Shown piece by piece: positions 1-7,011 of a DNA stretch of 7,457 bases. The position numbers and the translations under genes were made by a program. How positions within the stretch are numbered: the stretch's first letter is position 1; every line of letters starts with the position of its first letter. Under the pieces are notes generated by a model. It ran no database searches. It worked only from the letters and a program-made list of their open reading frames with translations, and had not been told where the DNA came from. Source of the DNA: an uncultured Collinsella sp. (GTDB lineage Bacteria; Actinomycetota; Coriobacteriia; Coriobacteriales; Coriobacteriaceae); assembly GCA_900545555.1 (NCBI GenBank), contig UQZI01000092.1, forward strand, positions 1-7,457. Reading direction: 5' to 3'.

Positions 1-946
1 AAATGAAAAGAAAAGGGAAACTCAGTCGAATTAGCTCAGGACTGATGCTCGCAAGTTGAGCGAATAGGGAAGAAATTATGCCGCTGCTCGTATAGAAATT
101 AAGCGTCCATCGATCGAAGCTCGTGATCAAACCCTTACTGCCTAACATCCATATAGCAAGGCAAAATAGAAAATAAATAAGCATTGTGGTATTAAATGAG
201 CCCATTCCAGCGTGTTTGATCTGAAAGCTATATGACGACGTAAATAGAGATACGATCTCCATTACATCCGGGCCAATCATAATCACGCAAATAGTAAAAA
301 TGATAACGCCAACGCATGCAAGAAGTGCAACGGTCTTATACGAACGTTCGCGCCCGCGGTTGAAGCATGAAATATAAATAATCCAAATAAAAAGTCCCAT
401 GATAGACATCTTGTGAAAGCCAACTGCAAGAAACAAATAAACAATAGCGGGGCCGCGTTTCTCGCGGAACAGCTCATAGACCATCATGACGAGCAAACTA
501 GTAGCAATACATTGCCTAATTATGTTTAACGTATAACCAAACACAACGAAACATAGAAAGAAACCTACGATAGGATACCCGCGAGGATACAACTTTCTAA
601 CAACTAAAATATAGGGAAGGAGAACGATGGCTTCACAAAGAAAAAGAACAGCGTGGAAATCACCAGTCAGTCTTCCCAGAATCCAGAAGAGAATCACGAA
701 TAGCGGCTCTTGATCTGAGCAAGCACCCATAGCACCTGTGAGCGAATAATACTGCGAGGCATAAAAACACCTGAGGGGATATGCCGAGGTATCGGTACCG
801 ACAGATGCATCACGCAGCCCCGCCACCAAGCAAAGGGGGAGAACCGAAATAACCGCAAGAAGAAAACTGACGTGCTTATTAGTTATCTTTACCGAAAAAT
901 ATAGCAATGCAATATGGGACACAAAGGCAATGAAGTAGATTGGCAT
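1..946 (-). CDS. EpsG/Wzy-like polysaccharide polymerase, 3' end outside window
   Basis: I translated this frame by hand: 315 codons from ATG at 946 to the window edge with no stop, so the gene is partial. The product is very hydrophobic, with many predicted membrane helices. It has the landmarks of the EpsG family: GLRDASVGTDTSAY (about residues 43-56), an E-P-L-F segment at 80-83, NIIRQCIATS at 141-150 and GFHKMSI at 176-182. Family members are inner-membrane proteins thought to polymerise lipid-linked repeat units of exopolysaccharide or capsule. The start is chosen because GCAGGTG lies just upstream and no other in-frame ATG or GTG exists before the stop at 1030-1028. It is the last gene seen in the operon and is AT-rich compared with thrS. 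An O-antigen ligase-like role cannot be excluded. Confidence 0.85.
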   Translation of the reverse strand, partial: MPIYFIAFVSHIALLYFSVKITNKHVSFLLAVISVLPLCLVAGLRDASVGTDTSAYPLRCFYASQYYSLTGAMGACSDQEPLFVILFWILGRLTGDFHAVLFLCEAIVLLPYILVVRKLYPRGYPIVGFFLCFVVFGYTLNIIRQCIATSLLVMMVYELFREKRGPAIVYLFLAVGFHKMSIMGLFIWIIYISCFNRGRERSYKTVALLACVGVIIFTICVIMIGPDVMEIVSLFTSSYSFQIKHAGMGSFNTTMLIYFLFCLAIWMLGSKGLITSFDRWTLNFYTSSGIISSLFAQLASISPELIRLSFPFLFI

Positions 947-948
947 CT

Positions 949-1116
949 CTACACCTGCTTTGTATATCGTTTGTAAACTGTTGATTTTCCTCCGGTCGAA
1001 ACCGTGTCGAAAACACCAACATAACAGTTAAAACCATCTTGAAAGTAAATGTTATACAAAAAGCCGCCGTGGCATTCAGTAACGTTAAACAAATGCGCGC
1101 TAGCTGAAAAAATCAT
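949..1116 (-). CDS. Possible small ORF of 55 residues upstream of the polymerase gene
   Basis: An uninterrupted frame runs from ATG at 1116 to TAG at 951-949, leaving two bases before the polymerase ATG at 946. An AAAGG sequence lies 9 bases before the ATG. The product begins MIFSASAHLFNVTECHGG and ends KRYTKQV. It has two internal cysteines and no recognisable domain, signal peptide or membrane helix. The tight TAG-AG-ATG junction is what a translationally coupled operon gene would look like, and the frame nearly fills the 194-bp gap. A 55-codon open frame can also occur by chance in AT-rich DNA, and the same segment could instead be an untranslated leader behind the TATAAT at 1136-1131, or the remnant of a larger gene. 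I do not recognise a function. Confidence 0.35.
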   Translation of the reverse strand: MIFSASAHLFNVTECHGGFLYNIYFQDGFNCYVGVFDTVSTGGKSTVYKRYTKQV

Positions 1117-1130
1117 CTTATCAACCTTTA

Positions 1131-1136
1131 ATTATA
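1131..1136 (-). promoter_or_regulatory. Possible internal -10 box ahead of the polymerase gene
   Basis: A perfect TATAAT on the minus strand sits 5 bases after the stop codon of the glycosyltransferase gene. The best -35 at 17-bp spacing is TGGTAA, which is poor. If used, the transcript would start near 1124, with a leader of about 180 nt before the polymerase gene. The hexamer could be chance in AT-rich sequence. Confidence 0.3.
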
Positions 1137-1140
1137 GGAG

Positions 1141-2133
1141 TTACCCGATTGCCTTACCAGAAATTGCAGCATATAACGCATAGAAAGCGTTATGAATCCT
1201 AGGAGAGATAGAAAAGAGAGCACAACGCAGTCTCCATTTTGAACAAGCATATGGGTTCTTCGATGCCCTCCAAGCAAGCCCTCGAGCATTCCTCAAATAA
1301 TTCTGGGCTTCAGCCTTATCATCAAATCCGTCCGGATCAACCCTCATTGCAACGCGGAGCGTACAGAATGACTGGAAGCACTCAAACTCGCCCTGAAATT
1401 CAGGCTCGGCAAATTGTCGAACGGTCTCAATAGCCCTGTCCATGTCTTTAGCATGCTTGGAACCCTGGTTCGTAAGCGTCGTAATGGAGCCTGGTCTCGT
1501 CACGTATGCATAGAAGCACGCATCAGAGAATGCAACCTTTTGAATTTTGGAACAAATGTTAGCAATTACACCCATGTCTTCGAAGAGCTGCCCCTCAGGA
1601 AAGACAAGGTCGCTAATAAGAGATCGTTCAAAGAGCTTTCCGCAAGCAGAACCACTCTCACCGGTTAATAAAAGAAGTTTTCGAAAATGCTCAATTCCAG
1701 ATTCAACATGGAATTCTACATTCTGACCTATCTTATAGTTATCAAGGACAGGCGTCTTCGCAAAGGAGCCGATAACGAGCGGAACTTGATACTTGTCAGC
1801 CGCTTCGACCATCAACTCAACAGTTCGCGAATCGATCAAATCGTCCCCATCAACATACATGACATAATCACCGTGGCACCTTTGAGTACCAAAGTTGCGC
1901 GCAGAAGAAAGACCACCGTTCTCCTTATGCAAAATCTTAAATCGCGTGTCTGACCCAACGGCATCTTCAATAAGGTCGATAGTATTATCAGTACATCCAT
2001 CATCTACGATAATATATTCGATATTCGAATAAGTCTGACCAAGCAATGAGTTTACGCAAGGAAGCGCGAACATACCCACGTTGTACATGGGGACAATGAC
2101 ACTAACCAGAGGCTTATCAATATCAGAAGCCAT
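1141..2133 (-). CDS. Family 2 glycosyltransferase (GT-A fold)
   Basis: This 330-residue protein is a nucleotide-sugar-dependent glycosyltransferase expected to act at the cytoplasmic face of the membrane on an undecaprenyl-linked intermediate. The N-terminal GT-A domain is clear: SVIVPMYNV at 11-19, the nucleotide-binding VDDGCTDNT at 43-51, KENGGLSSARNFG at 70-82 and the metal-binding VDGDD at 94-98. The FED of LFEDMG at 183-188 fits the catalytic acidic pair, and YVTRPGSIT at 210-218 is typical of this subgroup. The C-terminal 100 residues are less conserved and contain no obvious membrane helix. The ATG at 2133 has an excellent AGGAGGT placed inside the end of the upstream gene, whose TAG ends 4 bases before it. 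The donor sugar and linkage cannot be read from the sequence. Confidence 0.93.
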   Translation of the reverse strand: MASDIDKPLVSVIVPMYNVGMFALPCVNSLLGQTYSNIEYIIVDDGCTDNTIDLIEDAVGSDTRFKILHKENGGLSSARNFGTQRCHGDYVMYVDGDDLIDSRTVELMVEAADKYQVPLVIGSFAKTPVLDNYKIGQNVEFHVESGIEHFRKLLLLTGESGSACGKLFERSLISDLVFPEGQLFEDMGVIANICSKIQKVAFSDACFYAYVTRPGSITTLTNQGSKHAKDMDRAIETVRQFAEPEFQGEFECFQSFCTLRVAMRVDPDGFDDKAEAQNYLRNARGLAWRASKNPYACSKWRLRCALFSISPRIHNAFYALYAAISGKAIG

Positions 2134-2137
2134 ATAT

Positions 2138-2971
2138 CTAGGACCTCCTGAGAAAATAACGATATATCAACGCTCTAACGGAATTTGGCATCAGACAGAC
2201 GGCGGCATGCGGCAAATAAGAACAGAAATAATCACGTTTTGTGAAATAGCCACGCTCAACTTGAGCCTGCTTAAATGCTTTAGCGTACTTAAGATACTGC
2301 GAGCCGCCCCTGCGAGCATAGAAATCCTCACTAACGCGCATCGCAACAAGCGGTTCACTCAGGTTATCCGCCTTGCAGCCACATGCGAGCATCCTGTTAA
2401 AAAGGTCCCAATCCTCAAAGTAGAGAAAGTCGGAACTGTAGTTACCAGCCTCCATAACTTTCGACTTTCTAAACGTCATGGGAGGGTGACGAAAGGGATT
2501 TCGCCTTTTGGAATAAGAACGTATAGCATCGATGCCCTTGGGAAGGTCAGTAGCCGCAACAGGTTCATTGGGAGACGTGACGAATTCGATAACATCGCTT
2601 CCGACCATATCGAGCCCGCTATCAATAGCGGCAAGCTGTTTCTCCATACGATCTGGACGAGCAATATCATCAGTGTCCATACGAGCAACAATTTCGTTAG
2701 AGCAAGCAACCACGCCTTGTCGCAGCGCGTAGCCAAGCCCATGGTTTTTGTCATACGAAACAAAATTGAATAGTCCGGGATAAAGGGAGTCATAATTTTG
2801 GAGCACGTCTTCAAGCTCTTGCGTGAGGGGACCATCCTTGACCATGACAATCTCGGCAGGAGAGACCGTTTGGTTCAACATACTGTCTAAAGCTTGAACT
2901 AAATAGGCAGGATTTTCTTTTTTGTAAATGCTCATCAACACACTGTAGGAAGAAGTAAGGTTTGTCGGCAT
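2138..2971 (-). CDS. AmsE-like family 2 glycosyltransferase
   Basis: This 277-residue glycosyltransferase resembles the amylovoran AmsE subgroup of GT2. Motifs in order are YSVLMSIYKKENPAYL (9-24), the VKDGPL nucleotide-binding segment (44-49), NHGLGYALRQG (76-86), the metal-binding RMDTDD (97-102), RHPPMTFRKS (161-170) and YFEDWDLF (184-191) with the likely catalytic acidic residues. It would add one sugar to the lipid-linked repeat unit. Length is normal for the subgroup. The gene is butted against its upstream neighbour: the TAG of the sugar transferase (2974-2972) is followed directly by this ATG, a sign of translational coupling. It lies 4 bases before the next glycosyltransferase. Base composition is AT-rich like the rest of the locus. 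Donor and acceptor are unknown. Confidence 0.93.
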   Translation of the reverse strand: MPTNLTSSYSVLMSIYKKENPAYLVQALDSMLNQTVSPAEIVMVKDGPLTQELEDVLQNYDSLYPGLFNFVSYDKNHGLGYALRQGVVACSNEIVARMDTDDIARPDRMEKQLAAIDSGLDMVGSDVIEFVTSPNEPVAATDLPKGIDAIRSYSKRRNPFRHPPMTFRKSKVMEAGNYSSDFLYFEDWDLFNRMLACGCKADNLSEPLVAMRVSEDFYARRGGSQYLKYAKAFKQAQVERGYFTKRDYFCSYLPHAAVCLMPNSVRALIYRYFLRRS

Positions 2972-3820
2972 CTATCGTCCCGTTCTCTTCTTACCAAACA
3001 TAGCCCCGAAGGTACCAGTAAAGCACTTCCAATCCATAGCAAAACAACGGTTTTGGACATAGCGAAGCTCAATCTTCTGACGCAGGCCGCTCTCAAAGGT
3101 TGCCTCGTTACGATCGGTTGCCTGCCACAGACCAGTAATGCCGGGCCGGACAGAGAGCAGCTCAGCTTTTTCTTCGTCGGAAAAATGCTGTTCAAGCTCA
3201 TCCCTTGTAATGGGACGCGGTCCAATGACGGAGAGGTCGCCGTTCAGTACATTGAGGAACTGCGGCATCTCGTCAATGGAGCACTTACGAATAAACTGAC
3301 CAACCCTAGTAATGCGGGGATCATCGTCGACCTTGCGCTCGACTTCCCATTGATGAAGCTGCTCAGGGCTCAGGTACTTACGCACGTCGTTTGCGTCGGC
3401 GACCATGCTACGAAGCTTAAAAATCTTGATTGTCTTTCCGCCCTTGCCAACGCGCTCCTGTGTATACATTGGGCTGCCGGGCGATTCAAGGCTAATGAGT
3501 GCGCACACAACAGCGACAGGGATAAGCAGTAGTACGCTCATCAAAAGACTAAACACCAGGTCAAACAGCCTCTTAATAAAACGGTAACCAAGCGTACCGC
3601 TCGGCTTAAACTCTTTAAGAGCCAGCGCGTCCCCCACAGATACACAACTCTCTGTTACTTCTTTAGCAGCCACAATAAAACTTACGTCCCTGTCCCCAGG
3701 AACCCCCCCGTCTATGAATTCAAAAAACGAATGATTTGCCGGTGCAACGTCTCCCTTACGTTTTGCTGGGCACGTCGAGCGGAAGCACTTCCCTAAAACT
3801 GGAATCGCCTTCGCCAACAT
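2972..3820 (-). CDS. Undecaprenyl-phosphate sugar-phosphate transferase (initiating enzyme)
   Basis: This is a monotopic phosphoglycosyl transferase of the bacterial sugar transferase family (PglC/WcaJ-type). It transfers a sugar phosphate from a nucleotide sugar to undecaprenyl phosphate and so starts the repeat unit. From the ATG at 3820 it has 282 residues: an unusual N-terminal stretch of about 78, a membrane hairpin with a central proline (RFIKRLFDLVF to about 111, P101), QERVG (121-125), IFKLRSM (133-139), DDPRITRVGQFIRK (166-179), the catalytic Asp-Glu dyad in SIDEMPQ (D183, E184), GDLSVIGPRP (194-203) and VRPGITGLWQ (224-233). The start is uncertain. ATG 3820 overlaps the antiterminator gene by 65 bp and has only a GGTG-like ribosome site. 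GTG codons at 3673 and 3637 are alternatives that keep the whole catalytic domain. Confidence 0.92.
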   Translation of the reverse strand: MLAKAIPVLGKCFRSTCPAKRKGDVAPANHSFFEFIDGGVPGDRDVSFIVAAKEVTESCVSVGDALALKEFKPSGTLGYRFIKRLFDLVFSLLMSVLLLIPVAVVCALISLESPGSPMYTQERVGKGGKTIKIFKLRSMVADANDVRKYLSPEQLHQWEVERKVDDDPRITRVGQFIRKCSIDEMPQFLNVLNGDLSVIGPRPITRDELEQHFSDEEKAELLSVRPGITGLWQATDRNEATFESGLRQKIELRYVQNRCFAMDWKCFTGTFGAMFGKKRTGR

Positions 3821-4346
3821 CCACTAGGCACCAGCGTTTGCGACGATCGATCTTGTGCACGCGGGCCTCTTGCCCCACCAAGGGCCCTTGTTCTATGTGC
3901 AACACGCCGTCTTCTATGCGCGCAACGCTGTTACGCACCACGCCGTCGTCATCGAGCACGCTGCGGTACCAGTCCTGCGCATCGTCCGGCATGGGCATGT
4001 ACGCCCGTTCCCTACTGCCGGCGATGCGGCAGCCAAAGCTCAACTGGGCCAAAGCCTTATCGAGCATGGCGGCATCGCGCGTGGCGACGAAGAAGTATTC
4101 CTTGTACATGGGTTTGGTTTGGAGCGACCAGGCGCCGTCCCGCTTAAACCAGAACTCCTTTTGCATCACAAAAGCGTCCTGCATCAGCTCGTGCGGGATA
4201 ATGCGGCGAACCTTTTCGCAGGTTTCGCGCTCTTTTCCATTAGGGGTGTGAACCAGATACCAGCGGACGCGGCCGTGCTGGCTGTTGGTGATGACGCCGT
4301 TAAATGCGCCAGGCAGCTGCTTTTGGCGCCGTGCCGTCTGTTCCAT
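3756..4346 (-). CDS. loaP: NusG-family specialised antiterminator, LoaP/RfaH/UpxY-like
   Basis: The 196-residue product starts with a tail of about 27 residues, then an NGN domain opening with RWYLVHTPNGKERETCEKV (28-46), with EFWFKRDGAW (64-73) and KPMYKEYFFVATRD (78-91). It ends in a KOW-like segment, GPLVGQEARVHKIDRRK (154-170) to about 192. Proteins of this type travel with RNA polymerase and suppress termination within long operons, commonly polysaccharide or secondary-metabolite clusters; being first in this operon fits a cis-acting role. The usual LFPGY signature is replaced by MYKEY, so it is clearly not housekeeping NusG. ATG 4346 is preferred because AGAGGGGG lies 7 bases upstream. 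A GTG at 4379 would add 11 residues but has no ribosome site. The paralogue name (loaP versus another RfaH-like type) is less certain than the family. Confidence 0.85.
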   Translation of the reverse strand: MEQTARRQKQLPGAFNGVITNSQHGRVRWYLVHTPNGKERETCEKVRRIIPHELMQDAFVMQKEFWFKRDGAWSLQTKPMYKEYFFVATRDAAMLDKALAQLSFGCRIAGSRERAYMPMPDDAQDWYRSVLDDDGVVRNSVARIEDGVLHIEQGPLVGQEARVHKIDRRKRWCLVDVGEGDSSFREVLPLDVPSKT

Positions 4347-4367
4347 GTTCTCGCCCCCTCTTTTGGC

Positions 4368-4384
4368 TTTGCGATGCACGCAAA
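4368..4384 (-). promoter_or_regulatory. Small hairpin in the antiterminator leader
   Basis: On the minus strand TTTGCG-TGCAT-CGCAAA forms a perfect 6-bp stem with a 5-base loop, about 10 bases before the AGAGGGGG ribosome site of the antiterminator gene. LoaP-type proteins recognise hairpins in target leaders, so this is a candidate element for that or for translation control. No T-run follows, so it is not a terminator. Confidence 0.3.
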
Positions 4385-4468
4385 TGCAGGGGCGTTTAGA
4401 ACAGGCTTCTCGCTCGCAGCTAGGCGCAGTCGCAAAAGTACAGGTTTTTGTATCTTTCGACAGACGAC

Positions 4469-4474
4469 ATTATA
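4469..4474 (-). promoter_or_regulatory. -10 box of the polysaccharide operon promoter
   Basis: A perfect TATAAT on the minus strand points toward the antiterminator gene. At 17-bp spacing the -35 position (4492-4497) reads GGCAAA, a poor match, so an activator may be needed. The predicted start site is near 4462, giving a leader of about 115 nt before ATG 4346. It is the best promoter in the 325-bp gap between the two genes. Confidence 0.6.
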
Positions 4475-4510
4475 CGAGCAATTAATCAGCGTTTGCCCAG
4501 ATTACGCAAA

Positions 4511-4531
4511 ATGTACTGCTAGTAGGTACAT
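4511..4531. promoter_or_regulatory. Palindromic site ATGTAC-N9-GTACAT, possible operator
   Basis: Two perfect 6-bp arms are separated by 9 bases. The centre at 4521 lies about 59 bp upstream of the predicted transcription start, a usual place for an activator to bind and suited to the weak -35. The core RGTACA motif recurs in the two outer arms of the 122-bp segment, so one protein, either regulator or recombinase, might bind all four. Confidence 0.4.
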
Positions 4532-4572
4532 CTCCATACCCCTCTACATAAACCTGTACCTTTTTGTGCAAC

Positions 4573-4600
4573 AAAAAAAGCCGCTCAACCAGCGGCTTTT
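4573..4600. terminator. Bidirectional intrinsic terminator between thrS and the polysaccharide operon
   Basis: The stem is GCCGCT/AGCGGC with a 5-base loop (CAACC on the plus strand), extended by A-T pairs and flanked by seven A residues on one side and TTTTCTT on the other. The minus strand reads stem then TTTTTTT; the plus strand reads stem then TTTT. It would catch both thrS read-through and any transcription from the operon side toward thrS. Confidence 0.8.
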
Positions 4601-4614
4601 CTTATTTTGGCACG

Positions 4615-4645
4615 AAAAAAGCGACCGCCCAATGTGGACGGTCGC
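4615..4645 (-). terminator. Intrinsic terminator of thrS
   Basis: On the minus strand GCGACCGTCC-ACATT-GGGCGGTCGC forms a 10-bp stem with one T-G wobble, followed directly by six T residues. It begins 26 bases past the thrS stop codon and is followed 14 bases later by the second terminator. Confidence 0.92.
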
Positions 4646-4671
4646 CTTTATTAATTGTTGTGAAGTTTGCC

Positions 4672-6435
<1,764 letters not shown>

Positions 6436-6468
6436 GGGAAACCTCTCTCTGGATGGTCTGCGAACATG

Positions 6469-6556
6469 AAAATCGCCCGCACGCCGCCATCCTGGCAGCG
6501 TCGAGCGATATGCGGCGCCTGTCCGGGGCCTGCCGGCCCGGGGAAGGGACAGACGC
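6469..6556 (-). promoter_or_regulatory. Two-hairpin leader of thrS, possible attenuator
   Basis: Reading the minus strand toward thrS, the first hairpin (6556-6515) has a 10-bp outer stem, GCGTCTGTCC with GGACAGGCGC (one wobble), and an inner GGGCC-GGCA-GGCCC. The second (6509-6472) pairs ACGCTGCC with GGCGGCGT around the loop AGGAT, with an outer ATCGC/GCGAT pair, and is followed by TTTTC. It ends about 35 bases before the thrS ATG. The second looks like a weak intrinsic terminator, which would make this an attenuator. There is no T-box core sequence. Confidence 0.4.
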
Positions 6557-6731
6557 CTAGATAGTCTGCGTTCGAGCGCTATGTGCAAAGATGCACTGCA
6601 TCTGATATACGCCTTTCGTCATTGCCTGACCATAGGTTTACCACAAGTGCGCCGCGTCTATGCACGGGGAAACAGATTCGCAGCATCTGCGCGTACGCAC
6701 CGGGCGCCAGGCCGGGGGCGGGAGCTGGGGC
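6557..6731. other. Gene-free stretch upstream of the thrS leader; promoter not resolved
   Basis: The thrS promoter should lie here on the minus strand, but no convincing -35/-10 pair is visible. TTGCAC near 6588 followed by TATCTA near 6563 has a 19-bp spacer, and TATATC near 6608 lacks a -35. A small hairpin, GTGCA-TCTT-TGCAC, is present near 6581-6594. I see no coding potential: the open frames on either strand are GC-skew shadows. Confidence 0.4.
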
Positions 6732-6796
6732 CGAGCATGTCCCCATGCACGGAACGGGCCGCGTCCCGTCCGGCTTCGTGCGCGGGGGCATGCTCG
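6732..6796. repeat. REP-like palindromic unit 1
   Basis: This 65-bp unit is bounded by 20-bp imperfect inverted arms: plus strand CGAGCATGTCCCCATGCACG at 6732-6751, and minus strand CGAGCATGCCCCCGCGCACG at 6796-6777, with 17 of 20 positions identical. Its last 64 bp align without gaps to the unit at 6866-6929, best in the first 23 and last 19 bases. The middle 22 bases differ, as in mobile palindromic elements with a conserved stem. Confidence 0.7.
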
Positions 6797-6838
6797 ATGA
6801 GCCCGAGTTCGCAGGCTCTTCTCGTCAGGGCGTCCCCT

Positions 6839-6928
6839 GGGCATGCCTCTGCGCACGGTTTTGCCGAGCATGCCCCCATGCACGGAACCAGCGGCGCATC
6901 GGGCAAAACCGTGCGCGGAGGCATGCCC
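6839..6928. repeat. REP-like palindromic unit 2 with a 27-bp inverted repeat
   Basis: Arms at 6839-6865 and 6902-6928 match at 26 of 27 positions (one mismatch, at 6849/6917 or its partner) around a 36-base loop. The left arm begins GGGCATGCCTCTGCGCACGG. The loop itself opens with another copy of the 20-bp motif (6865-6884). No T-run follows on either strand, so it is not an intrinsic terminator. It lies between the zinc-ribbon gene's terminator and thrS. Confidence 0.75.
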
Positions 6929-6958
6929 GGCGCAGCCGCAAGAAGGCCACGCCAAACG

Positions 6959-6983
6959 AAAAAGGCCCCGCCGGGGCGGGGCC
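6959..6983 (-). terminator. Intrinsic terminator of the zinc-ribbon gene
   Basis: On the minus strand GGCCCCGC-CCCG-GCGGGGCC is a perfect 8-bp GC stem with a 4-base loop, followed by five T residues and then CGTTT. It starts 28 bases after the stop codon of the zinc-ribbon gene. Confidence 0.93.
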
Positions 6984-7011
6984 ATGCGTGCCGAGAAGAG
7001 CCAGCGCGCCG

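Larger units (their letters stand above)
4438..4559. promoter_or_regulatory. Candidate invertible promoter segment bounded by 15-bp inverted repeats
   Basis: The plus strand at 4438-4452 reads GTACAGGTTTTTGTA. The minus strand at 4559-4545 reads GTACAGGTTTATGTA, which matches at 14 of 15 positions. The outer flanks add three further matching A residues after one mismatch. The arms enclose 92 bp (4453-4544) that contain the -10 box of the polysaccharide operon. Capsule operons of Bacteroides are switched by inversion of exactly this kind of promoter block and are also headed by NusG-like genes (UpxY). As sequenced, the promoter points to the antiterminator gene, the ON state. No recombinase is encoded in the window, so the inversion itself is inferred. 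Confidence 0.5.

Noticed and set aside
283..477. 64-codon minus-strand open frame
   Set aside because: It is a shadow in another frame of the EpsG-like polymerase gene, which is open through the entire left end of the window.
1043..1070. Intrinsic terminator before the polymerase gene (GCCACGGCGGC followed by TTTTT on the minus strand)
   Set aside because: At most three base pairs can form, too weak for a terminator despite the T-run.
6436..6588. Longer N-terminus for ThrRS starting at TTG 6588
   Set aside because: The added 51 residues are arginine-rich with no TGS similarity, and they run through the hairpin leader. The ATG at 6435 has a strong ribosome site.
6436..6660. T-box riboswitch for thrS
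   Set aside because: The conserved T-box core (GGTGG-ACCGCG type) and a specifier-loop stem are not found; only two plain hairpins are seen.
6732..6929. CRISPR array
   Set aside because: Only a few repeat copies are present, in alternating orientation with uneven spacing, and no cas genes are visible.
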